A stretch of DNA of 64,000 nucleotides, taken from contig CAIWFH010000151.1 of assembly GCA_903911925.1 (NCBI GenBank), positions 1 through 64,000 of the forward strand, read 5' to 3'. The stretch is from an uncultured Acidobacteriaceae bacterium (GTDB lineage: Bacteria; Acidobacteriota; Terriglobia; Terriglobales; Acidobacteriaceae). Below the pieces are notes generated by a model that worked only from the letters and a program-made list of their open reading frames with translations, was not told the DNA's origin and did no database searches. The position numbers and the translations under genes are program-made. Shown here piece by piece: positions 32,884 through 42,617 of the stretch (position 1 is its first letter; the number at the start of each line of letters is the position of its first letter).

Positions 32884-33999
32884 ATGAACGATTTCCCTCA
32901 TGCCATGCTGCGCGAGATCTTCGAGCAGCCGGAAGCGATTGGCCGCACGCTCAGCCTGTATCTCGATGCCGGCGGACTGAGAGCGGAGGCTTTTGCGCCT
33001 GTTGCCAACTGGCTGAACCCCCGCGGCGAGGTGCTGATTGCCGCCAGCGGGTCAAGCCGCCATGCGGGGCTGGCCGCGGAGATCATCTTTGAAGACCTTT
33101 GCGGACTCGCTGTCGACGTGGAGTATTCAAGCGAGTACACGGGCCACCCCGCCGCCAATACGCGGCACCCCTCGGTGATCGTGATTTCGCAGTCGGGCGA
33201 GACCTCTGACACGCTGGCCGCGCTGCGCTTTGCCGGCGAGAGCGGCGAGCGGACGCTGGCAATCGCGAACGTGGCGGGCAGCACGATGCTGCGCGAGGCC
33301 AGTGCCGCCATGCCGCTGAATGCAGGGCCGGAGCTTGCGATTCCCGCGACCAAGAGCTTTACCTGCCAGTTGACTGCACTCTACCTGCTTGCCCTCTACG
33401 AGGCGCGGGAGTTGGGTACGTTGGACGCTGGCGAGATCGAAAAGAGAATTGCCGAGTTGCGCACGCTTCCCGGACGCATTGCCAGCCAACTGCCGGCTTG
33501 GCGCCAGCAGATGGCGGCGCTGGCTGCGGCCTATCGCGATGCCTCGACGTTCCTCTACCTTGGGCGCGGGGTGCACTACGCCATGGCACGCGAGGGAGCA
33601 CTGAAGATGAAAGAGGCCTCCTACGTGCACGCCGAGGGCTACCCGGCTGGCGAATTGAAGCACGGACCCAACGCGCTGGTCAGCGAGCACGTGCCGCTGG
33701 TGGTGCTGGCCACGGTAGACCGCGCGCTGGAAGCGTCTGTCCTTCGCTATGAAAAGACGCTGCAACTGCTGGAAGACATGCGCGCGCAGGGCGCTCGCGT
33801 TATTGCGCTGGCCAATGCGGGCGACGGCGACGTGGCGGCGGTGGCCACGGATTGCGTGTTCGTGGAGCCGGCCAGCGAGCATCTGCTGATTATCCCGGAG
33901 ATTGTGCCGCTGCAACTATTCAGCTATTTCATGGCCCTTGAGCACGGCGTGGACGTAGACCGCCCGCGCAACCTCTCCAAGGCGGTCATCGAGGCATAG
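32884..33999 (+). CDS. SIS-domain sugar isomerase/deaminase (GlmS-like, no glutaminase domain)
   Basis: The protein equals the C-terminal isomerase half of GlmS. It begins HAMLREIFEQPEAI, as the GlmS linker does, then has two SIS domains. The first carries ASGSSRHAG and SQSGETSDTLAALR (about 100-114); the second has YLGRGVHYAMAREGALKMKE and YPAGELKHGPNALV, ending DVDRPRNLSKAVIEA. The N-terminal glutaminase with Cys1 is absent. It could be a glucosamine-6-phosphate deaminase of the NagB-II type, or a stand-alone isomerase. The start ATG has only a weak GGAG upstream. A terminal inverted repeat of a MITE-like element overlaps the stop codon. Confidence 0.85.
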   Translation: MNDFPHAMLREIFEQPEAIGRTLSLYLDAGGLRAEAFAPVANWLNPRGEVLIAASGSSRHAGLAAEIIFEDLCGLAVDVEYSSEYTGHPAANTRHPSVIVISQSGETSDTLAALRFAGESGERTLAIANVAGSTMLREASAAMPLNAGPELAIPATKSFTCQLTALYLLALYEARELGTLDAGEIEKRIAELRTLPGRIASQLPAWRQQMAALAAAYRDASTFLYLGRGVHYAMAREGALKMKEASYVHAEGYPAGELKHGPNALVSEHVPLVVLATVDRALEASVLRYEKTLQLLEDMRAQGARVIALANAGDGDVAAVATDCVFVEPASEHLLIIPEIVPLQLFSYFMALEHGVDVDRPRNLSKAVIEA

Positions 34000-34090
34000 A
34001 GCCGGTTGTGAACTGTTGGCCGGATAGCGCTGCGAACGAAAATTCGGCCTGGCCGAGGCCGCTGCCGTCCTATAGTTCATAACCGGCTCT
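33998..34090. mobile_element. 93-bp MITE-like element with terminal inverted repeats
   Basis: The left end AGAGCCGGTTGTGAACT and the right end, read in reverse complement, AGAGCCGGTTATGAACT form a near-perfect inverted repeat. The interior (GCGGATAGCGCTGCGAAC... and CCGCTGCCGTCC) matches the outer parts of the 269-bp element at 47963-48231. No transposase is present. Confidence 0.75.
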
Positions 34091-34125
34091 GGCCCTCGAT
34101 ACCCGGCCCCGGTTACACTTTATCT

Positions 34126-35082
34126 ATGCATGTCCATGCGGCGCCGCCTTCCCCGGGCGCAAGCAGAACACAATCCGTATTGCGCTTCTCGCTGGTGGCC
34201 ACGCTGGCTTACGTGGTGGTGACGTTTGTTGCCGGGTTGCGCGCCCACTCCCTGGCCCTGCTGTCTGAGGCCGGCCATAACGCCTCCGATTTCCTGGCCC
34301 TGCTGCTCAGCTTTGTGGCCGTCTACTTCCAGACGCGCCCGGCGGACCCCTCCCGGACCTTTGGCTACCAGCGGGCAGGCGTTCTGGCCGCGTTCGTCAA
34401 CGCAGGCACGCTCATCCTGATTTCGATCTGGATCGGTATTGAGGCCGTCCATCGCCTGTCGGCCCCGGTAGTTGTGCAGCCTAAACTGATGATGATTGTG
34501 GCCGCCGCCGGTGTGCTGATGAACGGCGTCATCGCCATTCTGCTGTGGGGCGTGGCGCGCGACGTGAACCTGCGCTCGGCATTTCTGCACATGGCCGGGG
34601 ACACGCTTTCAACCGCCGCAGTGATCGCCGGGGGCGCAGGCATCCTGCTGACCGGGCAGAACTGGATCGACCCGGTGCTTTCGCTGGTTATCGCCGCGCT
34701 CATTCTCTGGTCGAGTTACGGCATCGTTCGCGAGACTCTCAACATACTGCTTGAAGGAGCGCCGCGCGGCGTTGCGCTCGGGACAATCCGGGACGGCATG
34801 CAGGAAGTGGAGGGTGTTCTTAACGTGCACGACCTGCACGTCTGGAGCCTGGGCTCGCACTCCCGCGCACTGGCCTGTCATGTGACCATCGCTGACATTC
34901 CGCCGTCGGAGAGTGCCTGCATCCTGGTCAAGCTGAATCACGTTTTAAAAGAGCACTTCCAGATCAGCCATACCACCATCCAATTTGAGCACGTTGATTG
35001 CGTTGAATTGGAAGGCTGCGTAGTGCCCATGGAGGAACTTGCCAGGGGGCAAAGCGAAAGTCACCACGGCCACGCGCATTAA
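34126..35082 (+). CDS. cation diffusion facilitator (CDF) metal efflux protein
   Basis: Six transmembrane helices span about 20-215. The transition-metal ligands of the CDF family lie in SEAGHNASDFLALL (HxxxD, near 48-61) and FLHMAGDTLSTAAVIAGG (HxxxD, near 145-162), consistent with Zn/Co/Fe efflux driven by protons. A cytoplasmic regulatory domain of about 90 residues follows (VLNVHDLHVWSLGSHSRA, then HTTIQFEHVDC). It ends in a His-rich SHHGHAH. No specific metal can be named. It directly follows the MITE-like element. Confidence 0.92.
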   Translation: MHVHAAPPSPGASRTQSVLRFSLVATLAYVVVTFVAGLRAHSLALLSEAGHNASDFLALLLSFVAVYFQTRPADPSRTFGYQRAGVLAAFVNAGTLILISIWIGIEAVHRLSAPVVVQPKLMMIVAAAGVLMNGVIAILLWGVARDVNLRSAFLHMAGDTLSTAAVIAGGAGILLTGQNWIDPVLSLVIAALILWSSYGIVRETLNILLEGAPRGVALGTIRDGMQEVEGVLNVHDLHVWSLGSHSRALACHVTIADIPPSESACILVKLNHVLKEHFQISHTTIQFEHVDCVELEGCVVPMEELARGQSESHHGHAH

Positions 35083-35258
35083 GATCGAAGTCATTCAGCA
35101 ATTGTCTTGAATGGCAAGGCGGAAGAGCATTGCCCAGTTAAAGGGCTGGCACTTCAGCTAGTACAAAATTCAAACAGGGAGCTGCCGGGCTGTTTCCCTC
35201 GAGGCTTAGCATTTCGACCTTTGGATGCTGCCCGAAGCCAGCTTCTGGAGGTTCCTTC

Positions 35259-37442
35259 TTGCACCGTCTTCACGTTGCTCTAGCATTTTTCTGCGTTGCC
35301 CTGCTGCCCTCTGTAATCGCCGCGCAGCAATCGTCGGATGCCCCGGCCCAAGCCTCCACTCTCACGGCCGCCCAGCTTGAGGCCTTCTCCGGCGAGTACA
35401 CCGACCCCAAGGAGCCGGACACGCCGCAGAGCTTTTACGTGCAGGACGGCAGGCTTTTCATAGAGTCTGAGCGCCGTGTTCCCACCGAGCTTACCCTCCT
35501 GTCCGCAACCGAATTTGCTGTCAAGGGCGACAGGTTCAAACTCAGGTTCACTTTCGACGCCGCGGGCCGGCCAGTCTCAGTAATCTGGACCGACGAGCCG
35601 GAGAGCCACTACCAACGCACCGGGATGCCGGTGCATCACGTATTTCACGACTACCAACGCTCCGAAGTCATGATCCCCATGCGGGATGGCGTGAAACTCC
35701 ACGCCGTCATCCTCAAGCCAGCCGATATCGCGGGGCCGCTTCCCTTCCTGATTCAGCGCACCCCGTATGGGGTAGACGGCACCAATCGCGCTTCGTTTTT
35801 CTGGAGCCGTTCCGACCTGGCTCGCGATGGCTATATCTGCATAGCCGAGGACATCCGCGGCCGCTTCAAGAGCGAGGGTGAGTTCGTCATGAGCCGCGCG
35901 CTCGCCGACCATCACGACCCCAAGGCGGTAGACGAAAGCACCGACACCTACGACACGGTGGCCTGGCTGCTGGCCAATGTAGCAGGCAACAACGGCCGCG
36001 CAGGTTTCATCGGCACCAGCTACCCGGGATTTCTGGCCATGATGGCCGGCATCGATCCGCACCCCGCCGTCAAGGCCATTTCGCCACAGGCCCCCATGAT
36101 CGACGTGTGGATAGGCGACGACTTCTTCCACAACGGCGCCTTCCGCCAGAGTTATGGCTACGATTACGTGCTGGGCATGGAGTCAAGCAAGGAAGACAGC
36201 AATGTTGAATACGGCAAAGACAAGGACGGGAAGCCACGCGACGGCTTTGACTACTTTCTTGAGCGCGGCAGCTTTGCCGAGGACGTGAAGAAATCCGGCG
36301 CCAAGATGCTGCCCACATGGAAGCTCTTTCTCGAACACCCAGCGTATGACTCCGTGTGGTCATCGCGCGGGGTTGAGCACGCGCTTAAGGCGGTGACCGT
36401 GCCCACGCTCACGGTGGGAGGCTACTACGACCAGGAAGACATGTTTGGCCCGCAGGAAGAGTACGCGCGGTTGGAACCGCATGACGCCAACCACCAGAAC
36501 TTCCTGGTTCTGGGTCCGTGGCGGCATGGGGGCTGGTCTTCCAACTTGCGGAACATCGCCAACCTCGATTACCCCGAGTCCGTGGGCAAGGAATGCCGAG
36601 CGCAGATTGAGGCGAAGTTTTTCGCGCATTACCTGAAGGATGCGCCGGGCGCGAACGCCGCGGGCTTCGACCTCGAGGACACGGCCAGCTATCAGACAGG
36701 TTCAGACACCTGGAAGCGTTATGCGCACTTTCCGCCCAAGGAGTCGCAGCCGACTGGCCTGCACCTGGGCGCGGGAGGGTTGCTGAGTTGGAGCGACGCG
36801 ACTGCGCCGGCAAAAACTGCCTGGGTGAGCGACCCAGCCAACCCCGTGCCCTACCGCCATCGGCCCATCCAGGTTACCTATTCCGATGGTTCGCTTTGGG
36901 GAACCTGGCTCACCGAGGACCAGCGCTTCGTTGCCGACCGCAAGGATGTGGCGGTGTGGAAACTGCCGGTACTGAAGAAAGACCTGGTTCTGACCGGCGA
37001 AGTGGTGGCCGACATCTATGCCGCCACAACTGGCTCAGACAACGACATGGTGGTCAAGCTCATCGACCAGTATCCCGATGATGATCCCGACGCCAAGATG
37101 CGGAGTTATCAACTGATGACGAACGCGGAGATCTTTCGCGGGCGCTACATGGAGTCATTCGAAACGCCCAGGCCGCTCCGGCCCAACTCCATCCACGAGT
37201 ATCGCTTTTCGCTGCATGACGTGGACCACGTCTTCAAGGCCGGGCACACCGTCCTTGTCGAGGCGCAGAGCACTTGGTTCCCGCTCTACGACCGCAACCC
37301 GCAGACTTTTGTGCCCAACATCATGACCGCAAAGCCCGAAGACTACAAGCCGGCGACCATTACGGTCTACTCCGACCCGGACCACGACTCGACGGTCCAG
37401 GTGCCGTTGATGAACGCCTGCGATCATATCGAGTGTTTCTGA
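35259..37442 (+). CDS. CocE/NonD-type S15 alpha/beta hydrolase
   Basis: TTG at 35259 follows GGAGG by seven bases, giving a 727-residue secreted protein with a signal peptide (FFCVALLPSVIAAQ). Before the hydrolase is a DUF3471-like domain (about 40-110: LTAAQLEAFSGEYTDP...). The S15/CocE catalytic domain has the nucleophile serine in GTSYPG near 253, an acidic residue in GGYYDQED near 390 and the histidine in LGPWRHGGW near 420. The C-terminal jelly-roll domain runs from about 540 to the end. These enzymes cleave dipeptides, cocaine-type esters or cephalosporin esters; the substrate is unknown. No second hydrolase subunit is needed. Confidence 0.9.
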   Translation: MHRLHVALAFFCVALLPSVIAAQQSSDAPAQASTLTAAQLEAFSGEYTDPKEPDTPQSFYVQDGRLFIESERRVPTELTLLSATEFAVKGDRFKLRFTFDAAGRPVSVIWTDEPESHYQRTGMPVHHVFHDYQRSEVMIPMRDGVKLHAVILKPADIAGPLPFLIQRTPYGVDGTNRASFFWSRSDLARDGYICIAEDIRGRFKSEGEFVMSRALADHHDPKAVDESTDTYDTVAWLLANVAGNNGRAGFIGTSYPGFLAMMAGIDPHPAVKAISPQAPMIDVWIGDDFFHNGAFRQSYGYDYVLGMESSKEDSNVEYGKDKDGKPRDGFDYFLERGSFAEDVKKSGAKMLPTWKLFLEHPAYDSVWSSRGVEHALKAVTVPTLTVGGYYDQEDMFGPQEEYARLEPHDANHQNFLVLGPWRHGGWSSNLRNIANLDYPESVGKECRAQIEAKFFAHYLKDAPGANAAGFDLEDTASYQTGSDTWKRYAHFPPKESQPTGLHLGAGGLLSWSDATAPAKTAWVSDPANPVPYRHRPIQVTYSDGSLWGTWLTEDQRFVADRKDVAVWKLPVLKKDLVLTGEVVADIYAATTGSDNDMVVKLIDQYPDDDPDAKMRSYQLMTNAEIFRGRYMESFETPRPLRPNSIHEYRFSLHDVDHVFKAGHTVLVEAQSTWFPLYDRNPQTFVPNIMTAKPEDYKPATITVYSDPDHDSTVQVPLMNACDHIECF

Positions 37443-37554
37443 TTTGAGGGAAATTTTCGGTCAGCAGGCCCAAAGTAAAGCGAAACTACGGAACTTCCTG
37501 CCCAGTTGTTTCAAGGCCGCCAATCTGTTCAACCTCACCGGCGCACCAAAAGGC

Positions 37555-37602
37555 AGCGGGGCTGGCTAAAGCCAGCCCCGCTATCACGCGACAAAGCGTG
37601 AT
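37555..37602. terminator. two adjacent perfect hairpins between convergent genes
   Basis: AGCGGGGCTGGC and GCCAGCCCCGCT flank a TAAA loop (37555-37582), then ATCACGC and GCGTGAT flank a six-base loop (37583-37602). They lie between the CocE hydrolase (ends 37442) and the TonB receptor (ends 37608), so they likely terminate both transcripts. No long U-tract follows the first stem. Confidence 0.75.
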
Positions 37603-37607
37603 TGGGT

Positions 37608-40600
37608 TTAGAAGCTCAAGCGGAAGCCGAACTCACCGATCAGCGACCGCGGAGTGATGGAACTCGACGGGTTGATCCAGCCAACCGGATGCGCATAGTT
37701 GCTGGAGGCGATGTTCTTGCCGAAGTCGGGGCCGTAGTTGGCGCGGTTGGTCAGGTCAAAGGCTTGACCTATCAACTGAATGTTGAAGCGCTCCTTGAGC
37801 TTGATGTTCTTGGCCAGACGGGCGTCCAGGTTGAAGGTTGGGTCACCACGTCGAGCATCGAACTTCGCGGTGGTCAGATCGCCCTGGAAGTAGGCTTGGC
37901 GCAGCTGAGCCTGGTACAGAGCGAGCGCGGCATCGTCCAGTCCCGCGGGTGGAACGCCATAGGTGTAATTCGTGGGGTCGCCTTTCGGGACCAGCACGCC
38001 ATAATTGGCCGAACCGTTGCCGTAGCCGAGGTAGTCGAACGGCGAGGTGAGGTCATACGGGCGAGCCGAGCCGTATTGAAGGATGGGAGCGAAGTCCAGG
38101 CCCCATGGCAACTTGACCAATCCGCTGACCGTGATATGGTGGCGCTCGTCGTTCGGGTTCGGGCCCCAGTCGAGGGGGTTGAGTTGTTTGAAGGGATCCT
38201 TGGCGTAGCTGTGGTAGGGATTCTCGGCATAGCCGTACGCCCTGGCAAATGTGTAGCTGGCATTGATGCTGAAGCGGCGCGCAAGGCGCTGCCTGTAAGC
38301 GATGCTCAGACCGTCGTAGCGCGAGCGACCAATCGAGCTCTCATCGCGCACCGAACCCAGCGCAGGAACGCCGACGGCATCGAAGGCCGCGGTCAGCGGG
38401 CGATAGCTTAGGGTGTAGTCGATGTCGCCGGTAACGCTGTCAACCAGCGGCAGCTTGGGATTGATCAGGCGGGTCTTGTTCCCATGCAGACTGAGAACGT
38501 GGACGTAGTCGACTTCCACCGAGGACGAGTTGTTGATTGAATGGGCCCAGCCGATGTTGAACTCTTCGGTGACCGGGTTCTTGTAGTTGGGGTCGATGTA
38601 GAAGCCGGTGGAACCCGGATTCAAAATCTTGGAGGGAGGTGGCAGGTTGGCTAGCACCTGGTTGATGTTGGCGACGGAGTAGGTGAAATCGTCTACGGTG
38701 GTGTTGACGCCGGGCAGCAACTGGCCATCATGGAGGTCGTACTCATAGGCCTGGTAAATGAAGGGGTTGTGTTGTTGCTCCATGAAGATGGGGACGTTCT
38801 GGAAGATGTCGCCGTAGTAGAGTCCATAGCCGCCGCGAAGGACATCCCTGCCCTTGCCGAACAGATCGTAAGCAAAGCCGACACGCGGGCTGAAGTTCAA
38901 CACATCGTCGGAAGCGATCTTGCTGACAAAGGGAAGCAGGCTCGAGTCAAAGGCCGAAGCAGCCTTCAGTTCCAGGTAGGTGCGGCTGGTGCCGATGGCG
39001 TCGGCTTCGACCATGTTGAAGTCGCGGTCATAGCGAACGCCCAGGCTCAGCGTCAAGCGGCGGCTGGCCTTCCAGTCATCCTGAAAGTAGACGCCCAGCT
39101 GCTTTGTGCCGCCGGGGACGTTCGTGGCAGGATCGCCAGTGGCAAAGATGATGTCGCTGACCAGCCCGGGGGTGCTGGCTAACGCCGCGGCAACGTCGTC
39201 CGGTGTGGTTCCCAGATCCGAAGGATCAATGCTATTGAAATCCACTTCGATCGGCGTGTTGAACTTGAAATATCCGCCCAGAGCCTGTTCCCAGAGGTAA
39301 TCCACGCCGACCTTCAGTGTGTGTTTGCCCAGGTTCTTGCTCAGGTCTTCACGAAGCTGCCACTTGCGCTGGAAGCTCTGCTGCGGCACATTGCCGTTGG
39401 TGCCGATGGTTTCGCCGCCTTTGAAGTTCAGGTTTGGAAGGCTGGATGTAGCCAGAATATTGTTATTCCAGTACTGGTATCCAAGGGTTAACTGGTTGAC
39501 CAGAGACGGAGAAAGAACCGAATCCAAGGTGAAGTTGGCCAGTTGCAACTGGTTGGTAGTGGTGTTGCCGCTGGTGAGATCGCCGATGCCCGAAGACTGG
39601 TCGTTTTCGGAATTGTTGCCCTGGGATGTGTAGCTGAAATAGGCCCGGTTAGCCGCGTTGAATTGATAGTCCAGACGGCCGTTGTAACGGGTGTCAAAGA
39701 ACGGTGTGGGGATGACCGTCGCGGGCACCGCGCCAATGCTGGTCAGAAGTGAGATCTCACTGACAAACCCGGCGCTATCGGTCAGGGAGGTATGCTCGCG
39801 CTGGTGCTCATAGGCGAAGAAGCCGAAGAGCTTGTCCCTGATGAGGCGACCGCCAACGCTGCCGCCATACTGCTGGCGGGCATATGGAGAGTTTGCCGGG
39901 TCATAGCCTCCCTTGCCGTCGGCGACCTTTGTGTCGAAATTGAGAGCCTGATCACGAAAGAAGGAGAAAAGGGAGCCGTGGAAGCTGTTGCCGCCGCTCT
40001 TGGTAATCAGGTTGATCACAGCGCCTTCCGAGCGGCCATTGGCGGCCGAGAAGCGCTGCGTGCTGATGTTGTACTCTTCAACGGCCTCAAGCGGGACCTG
40101 CATCACTGTGCCGCCCACTGTATTGTCCTTGTTATCCACGCCATTGACTGTGACGTTGACGTTCCGTCCGCTGGCGCCATTCACCGATAGTGAGGCGGAG
40201 CGGTTCTTGGTCGGATCGAAGGAGTCGGCGGCTTTTACCCCTGGGACCAGATAGGCCAGGTTGGCTGAGTCACGGCCCAGCATCGGCAGTTCGTCCACTT
40301 CCTGGGGCGAAATCTGTTGCGCAACCTCGGTTTTTGCCATGTCGATCTGAACCTCGCTGGCACTCACCTCGACCACTTCAGTGGCCGAGCCAATTTTAAG
40401 GGGGGCGTTCACCGTGGCAGTTTGCCCGATCAAGAGCTCAAAGCTCTGCGCGTAAGTGGCGTAGCCATTTTTGCTGATCTTGACGGTGTAGGTGCTGGGT
40501 GCAACCTGATCGAAGCGGAAGGCGCCGCTCGCGGTAGTGATAGCGATTCGAGTGGCTCCGGTGGCATTGTTGGTGGCTGTCACGTTGGCTCCCACCACCG

Positions 40601-40724
40601 CGCCGGTCGAATCCGTCACGGTGCCAACGATGGTGGCGGTGGCAGTAGCCTGGCTTAACGCGAAATTCGCGCTGAATACGGCCAGCCCGAGGGCGATTAA
40701 CAAGCAGGTAAATCGATGAGTCAT
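37608..40724 (-). CDS. Oar-like TonB-dependent outer-membrane receptor
   Basis: The 1038-residue protein has a signal peptide (IALGLAVFSANFALSQA), then a carboxypeptidase-regulatory-like domain (about 30-110: VGTVTDSTGAVVGANVTATNN) before the plug (about 120-235: LSVNGASGRNVNVTVNGVD and INLITKSGGNSFHG) and a long beta-barrel ending in FRLSF. Acidobacteria encode many such Oar-like receptors, which import polymers or proteins across the outer membrane with TonB energy. No substrate can be assigned. Three imperfect direct repeats lie 138-275 bases upstream of its start (40862, 40923, 40982) and may be regulatory. No sigma or anti-sigma gene is adjacent. Confidence 0.92.
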   Translation of the reverse strand: MTHRFTCLLIALGLAVFSANFALSQATATATIVGTVTDSTGAVVGANVTATNNATGATRIAITTASGAFRFDQVAPSTYTVKISKNGYATYAQSFELLIGQTATVNAPLKIGSATEVVEVSASEVQIDMAKTEVAQQISPQEVDELPMLGRDSANLAYLVPGVKAADSFDPTKNRSASLSVNGASGRNVNVTVNGVDNKDNTVGGTVMQVPLEAVEEYNISTQRFSAANGRSEGAVINLITKSGGNSFHGSLFSFFRDQALNFDTKVADGKGGYDPANSPYARQQYGGSVGGRLIRDKLFGFFAYEHQREHTSLTDSAGFVSEISLLTSIGAVPATVIPTPFFDTRYNGRLDYQFNAANRAYFSYTSQGNNSENDQSSGIGDLTSGNTTTNQLQLANFTLDSVLSPSLVNQLTLGYQYWNNNILATSSLPNLNFKGGETIGTNGNVPQQSFQRKWQLREDLSKNLGKHTLKVGVDYLWEQALGGYFKFNTPIEVDFNSIDPSDLGTTPDDVAAALASTPGLVSDIIFATGDPATNVPGGTKQLGVYFQDDWKASRRLTLSLGVRYDRDFNMVEADAIGTSRTYLELKAASAFDSSLLPFVSKIASDDVLNFSPRVGFAYDLFGKGRDVLRGGYGLYYGDIFQNVPIFMEQQHNPFIYQAYEYDLHDGQLLPGVNTTVDDFTYSVANINQVLANLPPPSKILNPGSTGFYIDPNYKNPVTEEFNIGWAHSINNSSSVEVDYVHVLSLHGNKTRLINPKLPLVDSVTGDIDYTLSYRPLTAAFDAVGVPALGSVRDESSIGRSRYDGLSIAYRQRLARRFSINASYTFARAYGYAENPYHSYAKDPFKQLNPLDWGPNPNDERHHITVSGLVKLPWGLDFAPILQYGSARPYDLTSPFDYLGYGNGSANYGVLVPKGDPTNYTYGVPPAGLDDAALALYQAQLRQAYFQGDLTTAKFDARRGDPTFNLDARLAKNIKLKERFNIQLIGQAFDLTNRANYGPDFGKNIASSNYAHPVGWINPSSSITPRSLIGEFGFRLSF

Positions 40725-41534
40725 TCTTTTTCTCTCGCTTTCTCTGGGGATTCAACTTCTCCGTTGCCGGAAGAGTGAGATTTTGAGGTCTGGAATGCAG
40801 ATCACTTTCGGGGGTACAGAATCCGTCTCCCCCTCGAAGGTGAGAGATGCCGGGAAGAAGGATGCAATTGCCGAGCACGAGGGAGCCCGCTCCCATCGCA
40901 GGGAGATATCGCAGAAAGAAGAATGCGAATTACCGAGTCATCCTTTTAGTTGACCAACAAAGGGGAAACATCAAACAACCAATGCGGAATTACCGATTGC
41001 GTTATTTATGTGGCTTGTCTCAGTTGATCGAGTCACTCCACATAGGGACTATGCCTGCACCAGATGGCCTCCCAAGGGCGTAGGCAATCCCCCAAGCAAG
41101 GGTTGTTGGGCATTAATGCACGTGGTGGGCCAAAATTACGATCCATGCAACCTATTGATTTTATTGAGCGGCAACGAGAATCGCAAAGCGACGATATGAA
41201 ATTCAGGACGTTTTCCTATGCCGTTTCATAGCGTTTTTCCTTGTCTTGGGCAACGCGCTCTCTCAGCCCGCGGTCGCATCACAGGCGATCCAGCCGGGCA
41301 TGAAAAACGCAGCAGAGTCCTCCCTACTGTTGTCCTGAGCCGGAAAATCGAAGCCTGCAATCTCGGGTGGAACGCAGCAAACCTCCAACTCTTCCGATTT
41401 CGCGCTAAAATGAGAGCAGGACCATGGGCCTCCACCACCCCATCCCGGCCCTTCTCTAGCGGCGCCCGCCGCCTGAATCTGTTTCTCGCCTTGCCACATA
41501 TCACGTCCGAAATCTAAAACCCCGAGGGGGACCC
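40725..41534. other. intergenic region between the TonB receptor and prfA
   Basis: About 810 bases between divergent genes. It holds three imperfect direct repeats near 40862, 40923 and 40982 (core ATGCGAATTACCGAG) and a GCATTAATGC palindrome at 41110-41119. Open frames present here lack start sites and recognisable products. It must contain the promoters of both the receptor and prfA. Confidence 0.55.
40862..40998. repeat. three imperfect direct repeats, about 60 bases apart
   Basis: ATGCAATTGCCGAG (40862), ATGCGAATTACCGAG (40923) and ATGCGGAATTACCGAT (40982) are related units spaced about 60 bases apart, upstream of the TonB receptor gene on its minus strand. They may be operator sites for a regulator or residue of a decayed repeat. 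Confidence 0.5.
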
Positions 41535-42617
41535 ATGATTGTTATTGATCGTCTTGAACAGTTGGAGCAGCGGTACAACGATCTGCAAGCCCAGTTCTCG
41601 CTGCCCGATGTTATCAACGACCACGAAAAGTACCAGAAGACCGCCAAGCAAATGCGAGAGATTGAAACGCCCGTGGAAAAGTACCGGGCGCTGAAGCAGG
41701 TGCAACAGGGGCTGGCCGAGGCCCGCGCCATGATGGCCGAGAGCGATCCGGACCTGCGCGCGATGGCCCAGGAAGAGATTGTTTCCCTTGAGCCCCGCGA
41801 AGTGGAACTGGAAGAAGAGATCAAGGTGCTGCTGCTACCCAAGGACCCCAACGACGAGAAGAACGTCATCCTCGAAATCCGGGCCGGCACAGGCGGCGAC
41901 GAGGCCTCGCTGTTTGCTGCCGAGGTCTTCCGCATGTATCAGCGGTTTGCCGAGCAGCACAAGTGGAAGATCGAACTGCTCTCCATGTCGGAGTCAGGCG
42001 TGGGCGGCTTCAAGGAAGTGATTGGCATTATTGAGGGCGACCGCGTTTACTCGCAGATGAAGTGGGAGAGCGGCGTGCATCGCGTGCAGCGGGTTCCGGC
42101 AACCGAGACCCAGGGCCGCGTTCACACCTCGGCGATTACTGTTGCCGTACTGCCCGAAGCGGAGGAGGTTGACGTGAAGATCGAAGCGAAGGATATCCGC
42201 ATTGACACCTTCTGTTCGTCCGGCCCCGGCGGCCAGTCCGTCAATACTACCTATTCCGCCGTGCGCATCACGCACATCCCCACCAACACGGTGGTCAGCT
42301 GCCAGGACGAAAAATCGCAGATCAAGAATCGCGAAAAGGGCATGCGCGTTCTGCGCTCGCGGCTTTACGAGCAGGAAATGGACAAGCAGAATGCCGAACT
42401 GGCGAAAACGCGCAAATCGCAGGTGGGAACCGGGGACCGCAGCGAAAAGATTCGTACTTACAACTTTCCGCAGAACCGGCTTACCGACCACCGCATCGGT
42501 CTTACGCTGCACCAACTTGACCTGGTGATGGAAGGGCGCCTGCAGCCGATTGTTGATGCACTCATTACGCACTACCAGGCTGAGCAACTAAAAGCCGACG
42601 CGTCTGAGGCGGCCTGA
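41535..42617 (+). CDS. prfA: peptide chain release factor 1
   Basis: RF1 recognises UAA and UAG and hydrolyses the peptidyl-tRNA ester. The tripeptide anticodon-like PAT is in RVPATETQGR near 187-189, distinguishing RF1 from RF2 (SPF). The catalytic GGQ is in SGPGGQSVNTTYS near 232-234, whose glutamine is the substrate of the methyltransferase encoded immediately downstream. At 360 residues the length is normal. GAGGGGG precedes the ATG. prmC begins within the prfA stop codon (TGATG), so they are translationally coupled. Confidence 0.97.
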   Translation: MIVIDRLEQLEQRYNDLQAQFSLPDVINDHEKYQKTAKQMREIETPVEKYRALKQVQQGLAEARAMMAESDPDLRAMAQEEIVSLEPREVELEEEIKVLLLPKDPNDEKNVILEIRAGTGGDEASLFAAEVFRMYQRFAEQHKWKIELLSMSESGVGGFKEVIGIIEGDRVYSQMKWESGVHRVQRVPATETQGRVHTSAITVAVLPEAEEVDVKIEAKDIRIDTFCSSGPGGQSVNTTYSAVRITHIPTNTVVSCQDEKSQIKNREKGMRVLRSRLYEQEMDKQNAELAKTRKSQVGTGDRSEKIRTYNFPQNRLTDHRIGLTLHQLDLVMEGRLQPIVDALITHYQAEQLKADASEAA

